Origin: Alphaproteobacteria bacterium
GTDB taxonomy: Bacteria > Pseudomonadota > Alphaproteobacteria > Reyranellales > Reyranellaceae
Assembly (NCBI GenBank): GCA_016869975.1
Contig: VGCZ01000004.1
Coordinates: 89,041 to 153,040 of the forward strand
Direction of reading: 5' to 3'
DNA length: 64,000 bases
Under the pieces are notes generated by a model that ran no database searches, was not told the origin of the DNA, and saw only the letters and a program-made list of their open reading frames with translations. Below are positions 42,953-51,843 of the stretch, in pieces. Each line of letters starts with the position of its first letter. The stretch's first letter is position 1. A program made the translations under genes and the position numbers.

Positions 42953-43798
42953 TCAAGCCAGGCGCGCGCCGGGAATGGCCTTGTCGGCGGTCTGGTAGAG
43001 GCCCTTGAGGCTGTGCTCGACGAGCGCCTTGTGCCGGGCCACGGCGTCGGGGTGCAGCTCGGCCTCCGGCGACACCTCCGCCAGGTGATACTTGAAGCGG
43101 TCCACGCCGCGTACCAGCAAGGCGCTGCTGCTGCGGCCCTCGGCCGGCTTCAGGCTGGTGGGCATGTAGCGTATGGCGAAGCCACGGCGCGGCCAGCTGG
43201 CGCGGTTGGGACCGGAGCCGTGCACGATCAGCACGTGATGCAACGAGACCTCTCCGGGCTCGAGCACGAAGTCGACGGCCTGTGACTCGTCGACCTTGGC
43301 TTCGACTTCCTGGCCGCGCGTCAGCAGATTCTTCTCGGCGAAGGTGTCGTGGTGCTTGAGCTGCGTAAGGTGGCTGCCGGGCACGACGCGCATGCAGCCC
43401 GAGAGTTCGTTGCTGGGCGCGAAGGCGACCCACGCCGTCACCACCTCGGGCGCCGCCAGGCCCCAGTAGGTCGCGTCCTGGTGCCACGAGACATAGGTGC
43501 CGTCGCCCGGCCCCTTGTTGAAGAAGCCTGAACTGAAGCAGAGCAGATCAGGGCCGAGGATGCTCTCGACCGCGTCGAGGATGCGCGCGTCGCGCACGAT
43601 CGCGTCGAGCCAGGGAAACACGAGATGCGGCTTCATGTTCAGCAGGCCGGTGCTGAGCGACGCGCCGGCGCGCTTCTCCGACTCCTCGAAGCGGCGGTTG
43701 AACGCGTTCGCTTCGTCGACCGAGAACGCGTTGACCTTTAAGTGATAGCCACGCTCGTGGTAGGCGGCGACTTCCGCCGCGCTCAACGCCGTGCCCAT
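42953..43798 (-). CDS. Phytanoyl-CoA dioxygenase (PhyH) family protein
   Basis: A 281-residue 2-oxoglutarate/Fe(II) oxygenase. The metal HxD is in VSWHQDATYWGL near residue 115 and the distal His is in HHVLIVHGSGPNRASWPRRGFAIRYMP, with the Arg that binds 2-oxoglutarate. GCMRVVPGSH is the usual strand before the active site. PhyH members hydroxylate lipid acyl chains or natural products. Palindromes flank the gene on both sides. Confidence 0.9.
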   Translation of the reverse strand: MGTALSAAEVAAYHERGYHLKVNAFSVDEANAFNRRFEESEKRAGASLSTGLLNMKPHLVFPWLDAIVRDARILDAVESILGPDLLCFSSGFFNKGPGDGTYVSWHQDATYWGLAAPEVVTAWVAFAPSNELSGCMRVVPGSHLTQLKHHDTFAEKNLLTRGQEVEAKVDESQAVDFVLEPGEVSLHHVLIVHGSGPNRASWPRRGFAIRYMPTSLKPAEGRSSSALLVRGVDRFKYHLAEVSPEAELHPDAVARHKALVEHSLKGLYQTADKAIPGARLA

Positions 43799-43820
43799 CG
43801 CGATCCTCCATTTTCCAATC

Positions 43821-43885
43821 TGTCATCCCGAGCACAGCGAGGGATCCAGTTACAACCCAGATCCCTCGCTGCGCTCGGGATGACA
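43821..43885. repeat. REP-like palindrome, family A, copy 4
   Basis: TGTCATCCCGAGC and GCTCGGGATGACA arms with GCGAGGGATC...GATCCCTCGC inside. It lies in the 96-base gap between two minus-strand genes. Confidence 0.85.
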
Positions 43886-43894
43886 GACAGGGCT

Positions 43895-45214
43895 CTAGAA
43901 TGCACTCGCCGGCCGCGCGAGGCCATAGTGGTCGCGCAGGGTCTGCCCCTCGTAGGCGGTGCGGAACAGGCCGCGCCGTTGCAGGATCGGGATCACCTCG
44001 GCGACGAAGACGTCGAGCATCGAGGGCAATAGCGGCGGCATGACGTTGAAGCCGTCGGCCGCGGCGTCCTTGAACCACTCCACCATCAGATCGGCGATCT
44101 GCTCCGGCGTGCCCGCCGTCACGTAGTGGCCGCGCGCGCCCGCGAGATAGGCCAGCAGCTGGCGCAAGGTCGGCGTCTCTCGCCGCACCAGGCCGACGAT
44201 CACCTCCGTCCGGCTGCGCGCCGCCTCGACCGTGCCGGGATCAGGGAAGTCCTCGACCGACAGAGGCTTGTCGAGCGGCAGGTGCGAGAAGTCATGCCCG
44301 CCGAAGCGACCCGACAGGCGCTTGCGGCCGATCTCGGGGTCGGTGAGGTCGTTGAGTTCGTGCGCCATGCGCCGCGCCTCGGCCTCGGTCGGCGCGATCA
44401 GCGGGCTCAAGCCCGGCAGGATCAGCGCCTGGTCGAGCGGGCGGCCCTCGGCGACGACCAGCGCCTTGAGGTCGGCGTAGAACGCCTGCGCCGTCGCCTT
44501 CTCCATTTGCGCGGTGAAGATCGCCTCGGCGTGGCGCGCAGCGAAGCGCCGGCCAGTGTCGGACGAGCCGGCCTGTACGAAGACCGGCCGGCCCTGCGGC
44601 CCGCGCGGCATGTTGAGCGGACCGGCGACCTTGTAGTGTTCGCCGCGATGATTGACCGACCGAATACGATCGGCGCGGGCATAGAGGCCCTTGGCGCGAT
44701 CGTCGACGATGGCGTCGTCGGCCCAGCTGTCCCACAGCGCCTTGACCACCGTCATAAACTCCTCGCCGCGCGCGTAGCGGTCGGCGTGGCTGACCTGCCC
44801 ATCGCCGCCGTAGTTGCGCGCCGCCGCCGCAGCCCAGGAGGTGACGATGTTCCAGCCGACACGGCCGCCGCTCATATGGTCGATCGAGGCGAACTGGCGG
44901 GCGAGATTGAACGGCTCGGTGTAGGTGGTCGAGGCCGTGGCGATCAGGCCGATGCGCGTGGTCGACACCGAAAGCGCCGCCAGCACGGTAATCGGCTCCA
45001 GCCACGTCCGCCCCGCCGCCGCGCCGTCCTCGCCCATCGCCAGCTGGTCGGCGAGGAAGATCGAATCGAACAGCCCCGCCTCGGCCCGGCGCGCCAGGTC
45101 CTGGTAGTAGCGGATGTCGGTGAGCGCCAACGGCGAGGACGCTGGATGGCGCCACGAAGCCTCGTGGTGCCCGCGACTCTGGATGAACAGGTTGAGGTGC
45201 ATGCGCCGGGTCAT
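43895..45214 (-). CDS. LLM-class flavin-dependent monooxygenase, NtaA/DmoA type
   Basis: A 439-residue enzyme of the same subfamily as the one at 30176-31507: MHLNLFIQSRGHHEASWRHP, FDSIFLADQLAMG, GLIATASTTYTEPFNLARQFASIDH, GGRVGWNIVTSW and the C-terminal RRGLFRTAYEGQTLRDHYGL. It probably attacks a C-S or C-N bond of a small molecule using FMNH2 delivered by a reductase coded elsewhere. It is divergent from clpS, 86 bases away. Confidence 0.9.
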   Translation of the reverse strand: MTRRMHLNLFIQSRGHHEASWRHPASSPLALTDIRYYQDLARRAEAGLFDSIFLADQLAMGEDGAAAGRTWLEPITVLAALSVSTTRIGLIATASTTYTEPFNLARQFASIDHMSGGRVGWNIVTSWAAAAARNYGGDGQVSHADRYARGEEFMTVVKALWDSWADDAIVDDRAKGLYARADRIRSVNHRGEHYKVAGPLNMPRGPQGRPVFVQAGSSDTGRRFAARHAEAIFTAQMEKATAQAFYADLKALVVAEGRPLDQALILPGLSPLIAPTEAEARRMAHELNDLTDPEIGRKRLSGRFGGHDFSHLPLDKPLSVEDFPDPGTVEAARSRTEVIVGLVRRETPTLRQLLAYLAGARGHYVTAGTPEQIADLMVEWFKDAAADGFNVMPPLLPSMLDVFVAEVIPILQRRGLFRTAYEGQTLRDHYGLARPASAF

Positions 45215-45300
45215 GGCGGAACTCTACACCCTCTTGCCGCCGGGGGTGGTTTGCGCGATGACTTTGGCGGCACCAGTACCCTCGGACGTCGGAGGGCCGG

Positions 45301-45606
45301 ATGAGCGATACCGACACCAAGCCGACCACCAAGATCGAGCCGAAGACCGAGCGGCCGAAGCTCTATCGCGTGATCCTGGTCAACGACGACTACACGCCGC
45401 GCGAGTTCGTCGTCGAGGTGCTGAAGGCGGTCTTCCGCATGACCGAGGCACAGTCCTATCGCGTGATGATGACCGCCCATCGCCGCGGCGTCTGCGTCGT
45501 GGCGGTGTTCACTCGCGACGTCGCTGAGACCAAGGCCACCGCCGCCACCGACATGGGTCGCCGCGCCGGCCATCCGCTGACCTTCACGACCGAGCCGGAG
45601 GAGTAG
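45301..45606 (+). CDS. clpS: ATP-dependent Clp protease adaptor ClpS
   Basis: A 101-residue adaptor that brings N-degron proteins to ClpAP. The N-terminal extension is charged and flexible; the core reads LYRVILVNDDYTPREFVVEVLKAVF (with the substrate-pocket Asn-Asp-Asp) and YRVMMTAHRRGVCVVAVFTRDVAETK, with the ClpA-binding His. Proteobacterial clpS usually sits next to clpA, but no clpA is here, and this length and context fit an additional alphaproteobacterial ClpS copy. Confidence 0.93.
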   Translation: MSDTDTKPTTKIEPKTERPKLYRVILVNDDYTPREFVVEVLKAVFRMTEAQSYRVMMTAHRRGVCVVAVFTRDVAETKATAATDMGRRAGHPLTFTTEPEE

Positions 45607-45811
45607 CGCCGCGCACGTAGCGGCGCGTGAGGATGCGCAGGCGGTCGCGGAAATGCGGGCGCAGGCGCGGGCGTTCGGGGATGTGCTCGAGGTCGTACCG
45701 GTCATGGAGCTCATCCGCATGCGCGGTCGAGAAATCGAAGGCGGCGACGAGCGGACCTGGCCATGGCGCGTTTCCTCCCGGTGTCGCGGTGACGCTACTC
45801 CCTTCCTCCAC
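45584..45811 (-). CDS. Short open frame, possible remnant of an EthD/DUF4286-like protein
   Basis: Seventy-five residues starting at a GTG. LVAAFDFSTAHADELHDRYDLEHIPER resembles the N-terminal strand and helix of small EthD-like proteins (pattern YDxEHxPER), but the sequence then departs into an Arg-rich tail and ends early. It overlaps the clpS stop by 23 bases. It could be a truncated gene left by a deletion, or a chance frame. The rest of the gap (45812-45918) shows nothing further. Confidence 0.35.
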   Translation of the reverse strand: MEEGSSVTATPGGNAPWPGPLVAAFDFSTAHADELHDRYDLEHIPERPRLRPHFRDRLRILTRRYVRGATPPARS

Positions 45812-45918
45812 CGCCGCGCCTGCATAGCCGCCCAGCGGTTTGCGCCCGCGATCGAGGATTGACGGCCTCCTCCGCGGGTCTAGGCTTTCCCTACCAAGCC
45901 AGCAGGAGCGCGTGAGCC

Positions 45919-47067
45919 ATGACGGACAGGCTGATCTCCGGCGACAACCATATCGACCTCACCTATTGCCCGCCCGATCTGTGGTCGGACGCCGCGCCCA
46001 AGAAGTGGAAGCTGCTGGCGCCGCGCTGCGAGGAGCTCGACGACGGCCTGCACTGGTTCGTCGAGGCGCAGGACAAGGGCATGTGGAACGGCGTCGGGCC
46101 GGGCTTCCTGAAGTACCAGCAGGGCTCGTTCCATCACGTCGACGAGATGCATGCCGCCGGCTTCCGCTGGGACTACCGGCGCGGCGCCAAGCCCAGGCCG
46201 ACCACGCCGGAGCTGCGCATCGCCGATCTCGATCGCGACGGCGTCGATGCCGAGATCGTCTATGGCTGCCTGATGATCAACGAGATGATCGCCGATCCCC
46301 AGATGCGGGGATGGTGCGACGGCATCTACAACGACTGGGTCGCCGACTTCGCCAAGCGCGCCGACGCCAAGCGCGTCTTCCCGCTGGCCATCGTGCCCAA
46401 CCACGATCCGATCGCCGCCGCCGCCGAGGTGCGCCGCTGCGCCAAGATGGGCATCAAGGGCGGCGACCTCGCCTTCAAGCGCATGTCGCTGCCGCTGTGG
46501 CACCACGACTGGTACGCGCTGTGGGAAGCCGCCGCCGAGTGCAAGTTCCCGATCTCCTTCCACTCCACCGGCTTCAAGGCGCTGCGCGCGCCCGACAATC
46601 CGCAGATGGAGAAGGAGTACTTCACCGAGTACCGCCTGGTGCGCTCGGCGCTGTTCCAGCTCGACACCATGGAAGTGCTGGTCTCGATGCTCGCCTCGGG
46701 CGCCTGCGAGAAGTATCCGGACTTCAACTTCGTGCTGGGCGAATCGGGCTGCACCTGGCTGCCTTACGTGTTCGATCGCCTCGACACGGAGTACCACGAC
46801 CGCGCCCGCGCGCTCGGCTTCAAGATGAAGCCCAGCGATTATTTCCGCCGCCAGGGCTACGTCACCTACCAGCAGGACAAGTACCTCGAGCCAATCGTGC
46901 CGATGATCGGCGAGGACAACATCATCTGGGGCGCCGACTACCCGCACCCCGATTGCCTGTGGCCCGACTCGAAGAAGGTGCTCGACGAGAACCTGGCGAA
47001 GTTCTCGCCGGCGGTTCGCAAAAAAATCACCAGCGAGAACGTCGCGCGGCTGTACGGGTTGAACTGA
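45919..47067 (+). CDS. Amidohydrolase family protein (ACMSD-like)
   Basis: A 382-residue metal-dependent barrel enzyme. ISGDNHIDLTYCPPDLW at the start, PISFHSTGF in the barrel, VLGESGCTWLPYVFDRLD and GADYPHPDCLWPDS near the end correspond to the paralogue at 5318-6457 (ADGHVDLIWLPPDLF, IGEAGLGWIPYV and GSDFPHPDGIWPDS). Decarboxylation or hydrolysis of an aromatic acid is the usual activity. It ends in a convergent gap with a hairpin. Confidence 0.87.
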   Translation: MTDRLISGDNHIDLTYCPPDLWSDAAPKKWKLLAPRCEELDDGLHWFVEAQDKGMWNGVGPGFLKYQQGSFHHVDEMHAAGFRWDYRRGAKPRPTTPELRIADLDRDGVDAEIVYGCLMINEMIADPQMRGWCDGIYNDWVADFAKRADAKRVFPLAIVPNHDPIAAAAEVRRCAKMGIKGGDLAFKRMSLPLWHHDWYALWEAAAECKFPISFHSTGFKALRAPDNPQMEKEYFTEYRLVRSALFQLDTMEVLVSMLASGACEKYPDFNFVLGESGCTWLPYVFDRLDTEYHDRARALGFKMKPSDYFRRQGYVTYQQDKYLEPIVPMIGEDNIIWGADYPHPDCLWPDSKKVLDENLAKFSPAVRKKITSENVARLYGLN

Positions 47068-47075
47068 CGCCGCAT

Positions 47076-47102
47076 TCCCTCTCGCCGCGAGCGGGGAGAG
47101 GG
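47076..47102. terminator. Hairpin between convergent genes (family-B arms)
   Basis: TCCCTCTCGCCGC and CGGGGAGAGGGA pair across a GAG loop with one mismatch. It lies between the amidohydrolase stop and the DapA-family stop and could end transcription from both sides. Confidence 0.5.
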
Positions 47103-47104
47103 AG

Positions 47105-48181
47105 CTAAGCCCGCCAGCGCGATAAGTTGGCGGCGACGAAGGCGTCGTCGTGCAGCTCCGGATAGGTCGCGTAGAGGCGATCGATGCCCTCGCTCTGGCC
47201 GGGGCTGAGCGTTTCGCGCGGATCGAGGCAGTGCGTCGAGGTCATCAGCCCCTGGCGGCGCAGGATCTCGTGGCAGCCCGGGATGCAGCCGGCGAAGTCG
47301 TGATCGACGTCGAAGACGACGCTGTTGCAGTCGGTGACGAACGAGTCGAGCGCCAGCGTCTCGGGTGTGACCGACGCGCCGCTCGACACGGCGAGCTTCA
47401 GTCTCTCCAGCAGCTCGACGGCGCCGCGTGTCCAGACGCTCCAGTGACCCAGCAGGCCGCCGCGGAAACGCAAGGTGACCTCGCGGTTGCCGGTGCGCAC
47501 GACCAGCGGCGTCACCAGGTCGGCAACGATGTGGTCGTCGTTGCCCGTGTAGAGCGTGATGCGCTCTTCGGCTTGAGCCTGGGCGATGCCGAAGGCGACG
47601 TCGAGCGTCTTGTAGCGGTTGAACGGCGCGACCTTGATCGCGACCACGTTGTCGATGGCGGCGAAGCGGCTCCAGAAGCCGCGCGACAGCTTGATGCCGC
47701 CCACGGCGGTCTGCAGGTAGAAGCCGACCAAGGGCATCTCCCTCGCCACCGCCGCGCAGTGCTCGATCAGCTCGTCCTCGCTGGCGCCCTTCAGCGCCGC
47801 CAGCGACAGCAGCACCGCGTGATAGCCCATGGCGCGCGCGGCGCGCGCTTCCTCGACCGCCTGCGCGGTCTTGCCCACCGCGCCGGCGATCATCACCAGC
47901 GGCCGGTCGGTCCACTCGCGCGCCGTCTCGATCGCCAGCTCGAGCACCGGCCTGTAGAGACCGACCTCGCGGATCGCGAACTGCGTGGAGTGCACGCCGA
48001 CTGCCAGCCCGCCCGAGCCAGCGTCGACGTAGTAGCGACTGATCGCGCGCTGCGAGCGCTTGTCGAACTGACGATCGGCATCGAGCGCCAGCGGATGCGC
48101 CGGGATTACCGCGCCCTGGCGCAGGATCGACAAGACCGGCGCGGGAAGGTCGCGCCAGTGAAGGGTTGGGGATTGGGTCAT
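47105..48181 (-). CDS. Dihydrodipicolinate synthase (DapA/NAL) family protein
   Basis: A 358-residue class I aldolase-like TIM barrel, longer than DapA by about 60 residues at the C-terminus. The Schiff-base Lys is in VVAIKVAPFNRYKTLDV and the Tyr in LVGFYLQTAVGG. ADRQFDKRSQRAISRYYVDAGSGGLAVGVHST is the usual N-terminal part with the GTTG-like loop altered to AVGVHS. The loop difference indicates it is not a lysine-pathway DapA. A substrate such as a 2-keto-3-deoxy sugar acid is likely but not known. Confidence 0.83.
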   Translation of the reverse strand: MTQSPTLHWRDLPAPVLSILRQGAVIPAHPLALDADRQFDKRSQRAISRYYVDAGSGGLAVGVHSTQFAIREVGLYRPVLELAIETAREWTDRPLVMIAGAVGKTAQAVEEARAARAMGYHAVLLSLAALKGASEDELIEHCAAVAREMPLVGFYLQTAVGGIKLSRGFWSRFAAIDNVVAIKVAPFNRYKTLDVAFGIAQAQAEERITLYTGNDDHIVADLVTPLVVRTGNREVTLRFRGGLLGHWSVWTRGAVELLERLKLAVSSGASVTPETLALDSFVTDCNSVVFDVDHDFAGCIPGCHEILRRQGLMTSTHCLDPRETLSPGQSEGIDRLYATYPELHDDAFVAANLSRWRA

Positions 48182-48216
48182 GCCGCTATCCTATCCCAAG
48201 GCGCCGTGGCGGGAAG

Positions 48217-48507
48217 CTAGGGGGTGCCCTCGATGATCACAAGGTCGGTGACGGCGCCGGCTTGCCGAAACGCCGACGCGGCCTGGTACTCCGGCGAGTG
48301 GTAGCAGGCCTGCGCGGTCTCATAGCTTTCGAACTCGATGACGACATGCCGATCGCGCGCCTGGCCTTCGACACGCTGGAACGCCCCGCCACGCACGAGG
48401 AAGCGCGCGCCGTACTTCGCGAACGCTTCGGCATCGCGTTCGATGTACTTCTTGTAAGCCTCCGGGTCCGTCACCGTGGCGTGGAAGATCCAGTATCCCT
48501 TGGCCAT
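48217..48507 (-). CDS. DUF1330 domain protein
   Basis: A 96-residue single-domain protein of the dimeric alpha-beta barrel type. KGYWIFHATVTDPEAYKKYIERDAEAFAKYGARFLVRGG and ECESYE-like VIEFESYETAQACYHSPEYQAA are the family pattern. No enzyme activity is assigned to the family. It is 35 bases upstream of the DapA-family gene on the same strand, so co-transcription is likely. GNAT and others lie upstream in a separate run. Confidence 0.9.
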   Translation of the reverse strand: MAKGYWIFHATVTDPEAYKKYIERDAEAFAKYGARFLVRGGAFQRVEGQARDRHVVIEFESYETAQACYHSPEYQAASAFRQAGAVTDLVIIEGTP

Positions 48508-48534
48508 GGTGACTCCGTCGGGTGCGCCTGACGC

Positions 48535-49401
48535 TCAACCCAGTTCGGGCCCGGCCAGCGCGAAGACATAGGACGGATCGTCCAGCCCTTTCGCCGTGCC
48601 GAGCGTCATCCTCATATAGGCGCGCGGTGTCTGTCCGCCCTGCCCCTCGATCCATGCGCGCACGTCGCGATGGGCTTCGGGCACGTCGATGATGAACGGG
48701 CCCGTCGCCGACGTCGTCGCCTTGGCGATCAGCGCCAGCGCGATCGGCTCGCTGTCGGCGATCACCGGACCGATCGAGGTGGCGATGCGGCCTTCGCGGC
48801 CCAGCGCATAGCCGGTGATCGCGCCCGATGGCGTCTGTGCGATCCAGGCGAGGCCGGGTTGGCGCAACAGGAGATGCGCCAGGATCGTCGGTCGCTCCAT
48901 GCCGCTGAGCGGCCGGTCGTAGGTCGCGAGCTCCGAGAGGTCAGCGATTGTCGCCGGCCGGATCTCGATACCGCGCGGCGGCGCCACCGCGTCCTTCGCG
49001 GCGTCGAGATGCCAGCGCCGGATCGAGTAGAGATCGTGGAAACCCAGCGGCAGGTAGATCGGCCGGCCCAGTTCGGTGGCATCGAGCCCGGCGACGGCGC
49101 CCATGTCCTGTACGTCGGCGATGCAACGCTTGAGCAGCCCGGTGCCGACGCCACCGCGACGGCGGTCCTTCGTCACCAGCACCATACTGATCCACGCCAA
49201 GCGCTGGCCCAGCGGCAGCACCAGCGAGCTCGCGTGCCATGCGCCATCGGCGCCCACGAGGCCGAAGCCGCGGCCGGCGCCCAGCATGAAACGCCAATCG
49301 GCGACATTCTGGTTCCAACCGGCCTCGATCGACAGCGGCCACACCGCCTCTGCGTGCTCGGCCTCGATCGGCCGCACGTCGAGCGGCTCAGTACCGGCCA
49401 T
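48535..49401 (-). CDS. GNAT family N-acetyltransferase
   Basis: A 288-residue protein with two GNAT-like halves. The acetyl-CoA loop is in LVTKDRRRGGVGTGLLKRCI (RRxGVG), and GRPIYLPLGFHDLYSIRRWHL follows, as in double-domain GNATs related to YitI or YobR. The second half (from about residue 150) lacks a clear CoA loop and may bind the acceptor. It overlaps the epimerase-like gene by 14 bases, so it belongs to the catabolic operon of 48535-52658. Confidence 0.85.
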   Translation of the reverse strand: MAGTEPLDVRPIEAEHAEAVWPLSIEAGWNQNVADWRFMLGAGRGFGLVGADGAWHASSLVLPLGQRLAWISMVLVTKDRRRGGVGTGLLKRCIADVQDMGAVAGLDATELGRPIYLPLGFHDLYSIRRWHLDAAKDAVAPPRGIEIRPATIADLSELATYDRPLSGMERPTILAHLLLRQPGLAWIAQTPSGAITGYALGREGRIATSIGPVIADSEPIALALIAKATTSATGPFIIDVPEAHRDVRAWIEGQGGQTPRAYMRMTLGTAKGLDDPSYVFALAGPELG

Positions 49402-50416
49402 CGCGCACCTCGTAGTGCGTGGGCTTGTTGTGCGTGGCCATGGCGCGCGCCAGCCAGTCGGCGTTCCACTCGATCATGGTCTTGAGCGGCACGCTCGGCG
49501 GGCCGAACTCCTTGACCATGCGCGCCGCGTTGTTGATCCAGCCGGTTGGCGCGGGCTTGCCGGCGAGCTTCGGTGCCTTGCCCAGAAGCTTGCCGAACTC
49601 GGTCGCGACGGCGGCGACCTCGAAGGTCTCGGGCCCGGTGACGTTGATCGGCGAGGTCGGAGTCGTGGCGTGCGCCAGGCAGCGCAGCGCCACCTCGTTG
49701 GCGTCGCCCTGCCAGATGACGTTGGCGTGGCCCATCGACAGATCGATGATCTCGCCGTCGCGCACCTTGCGGCCGATGTCGTGCAGCACGCCATAGCGCA
49801 TGTCGATGGCGTAGTTCAGGCGGAAAAGCCGGCCCGGCGTGCCGTGCCGCGTCGAGAAATAGGAGAACATGTGCTCGCGACCGGCGCAGGAATTGGCGTA
49901 GTCGCCTGGCGGCGGCACCGCCGGCATGTCCTCGGTGGCGCCGCCGCTCTCGACCGGCACGAAGGGATAGACGCAGCCGGTCGAGAAGACGGTGATGCGC
50001 GAAGCTCTGAACACCTCCGCCACCATCGCCGGCACCTGCACGTTCATCGCCCAGGTCAGCGGCACGTCGCCGGTCGCGCCGAACTTGCGACCGGCCATGA
50101 AGACGACGTTGGGCGACTTCGGCAGCGTCTCCAGCGCGGCACGGTCGAGCAGGTCGGCGGCGATGGTCTCGACGCCGGCTTTCTCCAGTGACTCGCGCAC
50201 GCCCTTCTCGCTGAAGCGCGCGACGCCGACCACGCGCCGCTCGGGCACGGCGCGCTTGGCGAGACGGGCGAGCGTCGGGCCCATCTTGCCGGCGACACCC
50301 AGCACCAAGATGTCGCCGGGCGCCTTCGCCAGATCGGCGATCAGCCGCGGCGAGGGCGCGGTCATGAAATCTTCCATCGCCTCGACCGTCTCGAAGCGTG
50401 CGGGCAAGGTGCTCAT
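49388..50416 (-). CDS. NAD-dependent epimerase/dehydratase family protein with altered active site
   Basis: A 342-residue extended SDR. The dinucleotide motif is ILVLGVAGKMGPTLARL near residue 40 and the Ser/Thr strand is FSTGCVYPF. The active-site helix reads YANSCAGREHMF where active members have YxxxK, so the catalytic Lys is replaced by Cys. Either the fold has lost dehydrogenase activity or it uses another residue. It overlaps the enolase-superfamily gene by four bases and the GNAT gene by 14. Confidence 0.8.
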   Translation of the reverse strand: MSTLPARFETVEAMEDFMTAPSPRLIADLAKAPGDILVLGVAGKMGPTLARLAKRAVPERRVVGVARFSEKGVRESLEKAGVETIAADLLDRAALETLPKSPNVVFMAGRKFGATGDVPLTWAMNVQVPAMVAEVFRASRITVFSTGCVYPFVPVESGGATEDMPAVPPPGDYANSCAGREHMFSYFSTRHGTPGRLFRLNYAIDMRYGVLHDIGRKVRDGEIIDLSMGHANVIWQGDANEVALRCLAHATTPTSPINVTGPETFEVAAVATEFGKLLGKAPKLAGKPAPTGWINNAARMVKEFGPPSVPLKTMIEWNADWLARAMATHNKPTHYEVRDGRY

Positions 50417-51843
50417 GCGGCGGCCTGCAGTCTGTCGCGGGGCGCCGGCGCCATCGGGCGCAGCGCAGTGAAATCGAGATCGACGCCGACGGCGAAGCCC
50501 GGGCAGCCGAGCGAACCCAGCATGATCGTGCCGCCCTTGGCGCGCAGCCGCGCCGGCTTGCCGGGCAGCTTCTCGTAGAGCTGGGGGTGCGCCGCGACGA
50601 AAGCGTTCTGCTCGGCCTCCGGCGCGCTCGACATGCCGTCGATAAAATGGTGCGCGTTGCGCTCGATATGGGTCATGCCCAGCAGCGAGACCAAAGCGAG
50701 GTCTTGCTGCACGCTGATGCCGGGCTGCGTCGTCAGGTCCTCGGCCGACATAAAGTGGCCCGGCCCGAGCTTCGCCACGCGCGCGGCGTTGAGGATCGAC
50801 TTGTAGAAGCCCTTGCAGTTCTTGCTCGACACGCCGGCATAGCCCAGCTCCAGCGCGCGCGGGAAGGTCGAGAGCTCGCCGTCCGATTCATCGATGATCA
50901 CCGGGCGATACTTCGACAGCGCGGTGACCGGCCGGCTGAGCACGCTCTGGCGCTTGATCGGCTGCTCGATGAACAGGGTGCGCTTCACCATGTTGGCGAG
51001 CGCGGGCGACTCCTCGACCTTGCGCCACAACTCGACGATGCCCTCGACGTCGTCGTACTGCTCGTTGCCGTCGAAGGTGACGCGGTAGTCGCCGGCGCCC
51101 GTGTCGAGCACGGCGGCGATGCGCGTCAGTCGATCGAGATCGGCCGCGACGTTGCCGCCGACCTTGAGCTTGTAGTAGCGGCCGCCGTAATAGGTAACGA
51201 CCTCCTCCAGGGTTTCCGGCAGGCCATCGTTGACGCGCTCGGAGGCTGGGCGATCGGCGGCGGTCAGCGGATCGACCAAACCCACCGTGTGACGCAAGGC
51301 GATGCTCTGCGCCGGCTTCAAGCCCGCGAGGAAGCGCGCGAGATGAGCCGACTCGATATCCGGCGTAAGGTCGGTGGCAGCGATGCGCGGCACGTTGGCC
51401 GCGATCATGGTCGCGAAGGACTGGCCGGTCGCCTTGCCGACCGCGTCGATGATCGCGCGATCGAGCAGCGCCGGACCGTAGGACGCGACCAGCGGATTGA
51501 GACCCAGCGACTCGCCGCGCGCGATCTGCTGGCGATAGGTGTTGGCGTAGAGGCCGAAGGGCGTGTCCCAGCCGCGCGCCTGGTAGTGTTCGATGGCGAT
51601 CTGCAGCGCCTGACGTAGCTGGTCGAGGTTCTGCGCGTCGGTAAAGGCCGGGCTCTTCTCGAACCACTTCGCGCCCAGCGCCTCGGCGGCGACGCCCTCG
51701 CTGATCCGGCCGTCCTCCAGCGCGATGCGCACGCGCAGGATCGCCTGCGTGCCCTGGGTCACGGTGATCACGCCGAAGCGGAACGGCAGGCGCAGCCTGT
51801 GGTCGCGCTCGAAGCGGTCGGCGGCCTCCAGCTTCACTCTCAC
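50413..51843 (-). CDS. Enolase-superfamily (mandelate racemase-type) protein, long form
   Basis: A 476-residue enzyme, about 100 residues longer than typical members. The barrel catalytic motif is YYKLKVGG (KxK), metal ligands are in TFDGNEQY (Asp), FIEQPIKR (Glu) and IIDESDGEL (Asp/Glu), and the opposite base Lys is in SSKNCKGFYK. So all catalytic parts appear present, unlike the partial gene at the left edge. It likely acts on a sugar acid or similar carboxylate. It overlaps both neighbours by four bases. Confidence 0.85.
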   Translation of the reverse strand: MRVKLEAADRFERDHRLRLPFRFGVITVTQGTQAILRVRIALEDGRISEGVAAEALGAKWFEKSPAFTDAQNLDQLRQALQIAIEHYQARGWDTPFGLYANTYRQQIARGESLGLNPLVASYGPALLDRAIIDAVGKATGQSFATMIAANVPRIAATDLTPDIESAHLARFLAGLKPAQSIALRHTVGLVDPLTAADRPASERVNDGLPETLEEVVTYYGGRYYKLKVGGNVAADLDRLTRIAAVLDTGAGDYRVTFDGNEQYDDVEGIVELWRKVEESPALANMVKRTLFIEQPIKRQSVLSRPVTALSKYRPVIIDESDGELSTFPRALELGYAGVSSKNCKGFYKSILNAARVAKLGPGHFMSAEDLTTQPGISVQQDLALVSLLGMTHIERNAHHFIDGMSSAPEAEQNAFVAAHPQLYEKLPGKPARLRAKGGTIMLGSLGCPGFAVGVDLDFTALRPMAPAPRDRLQAAA

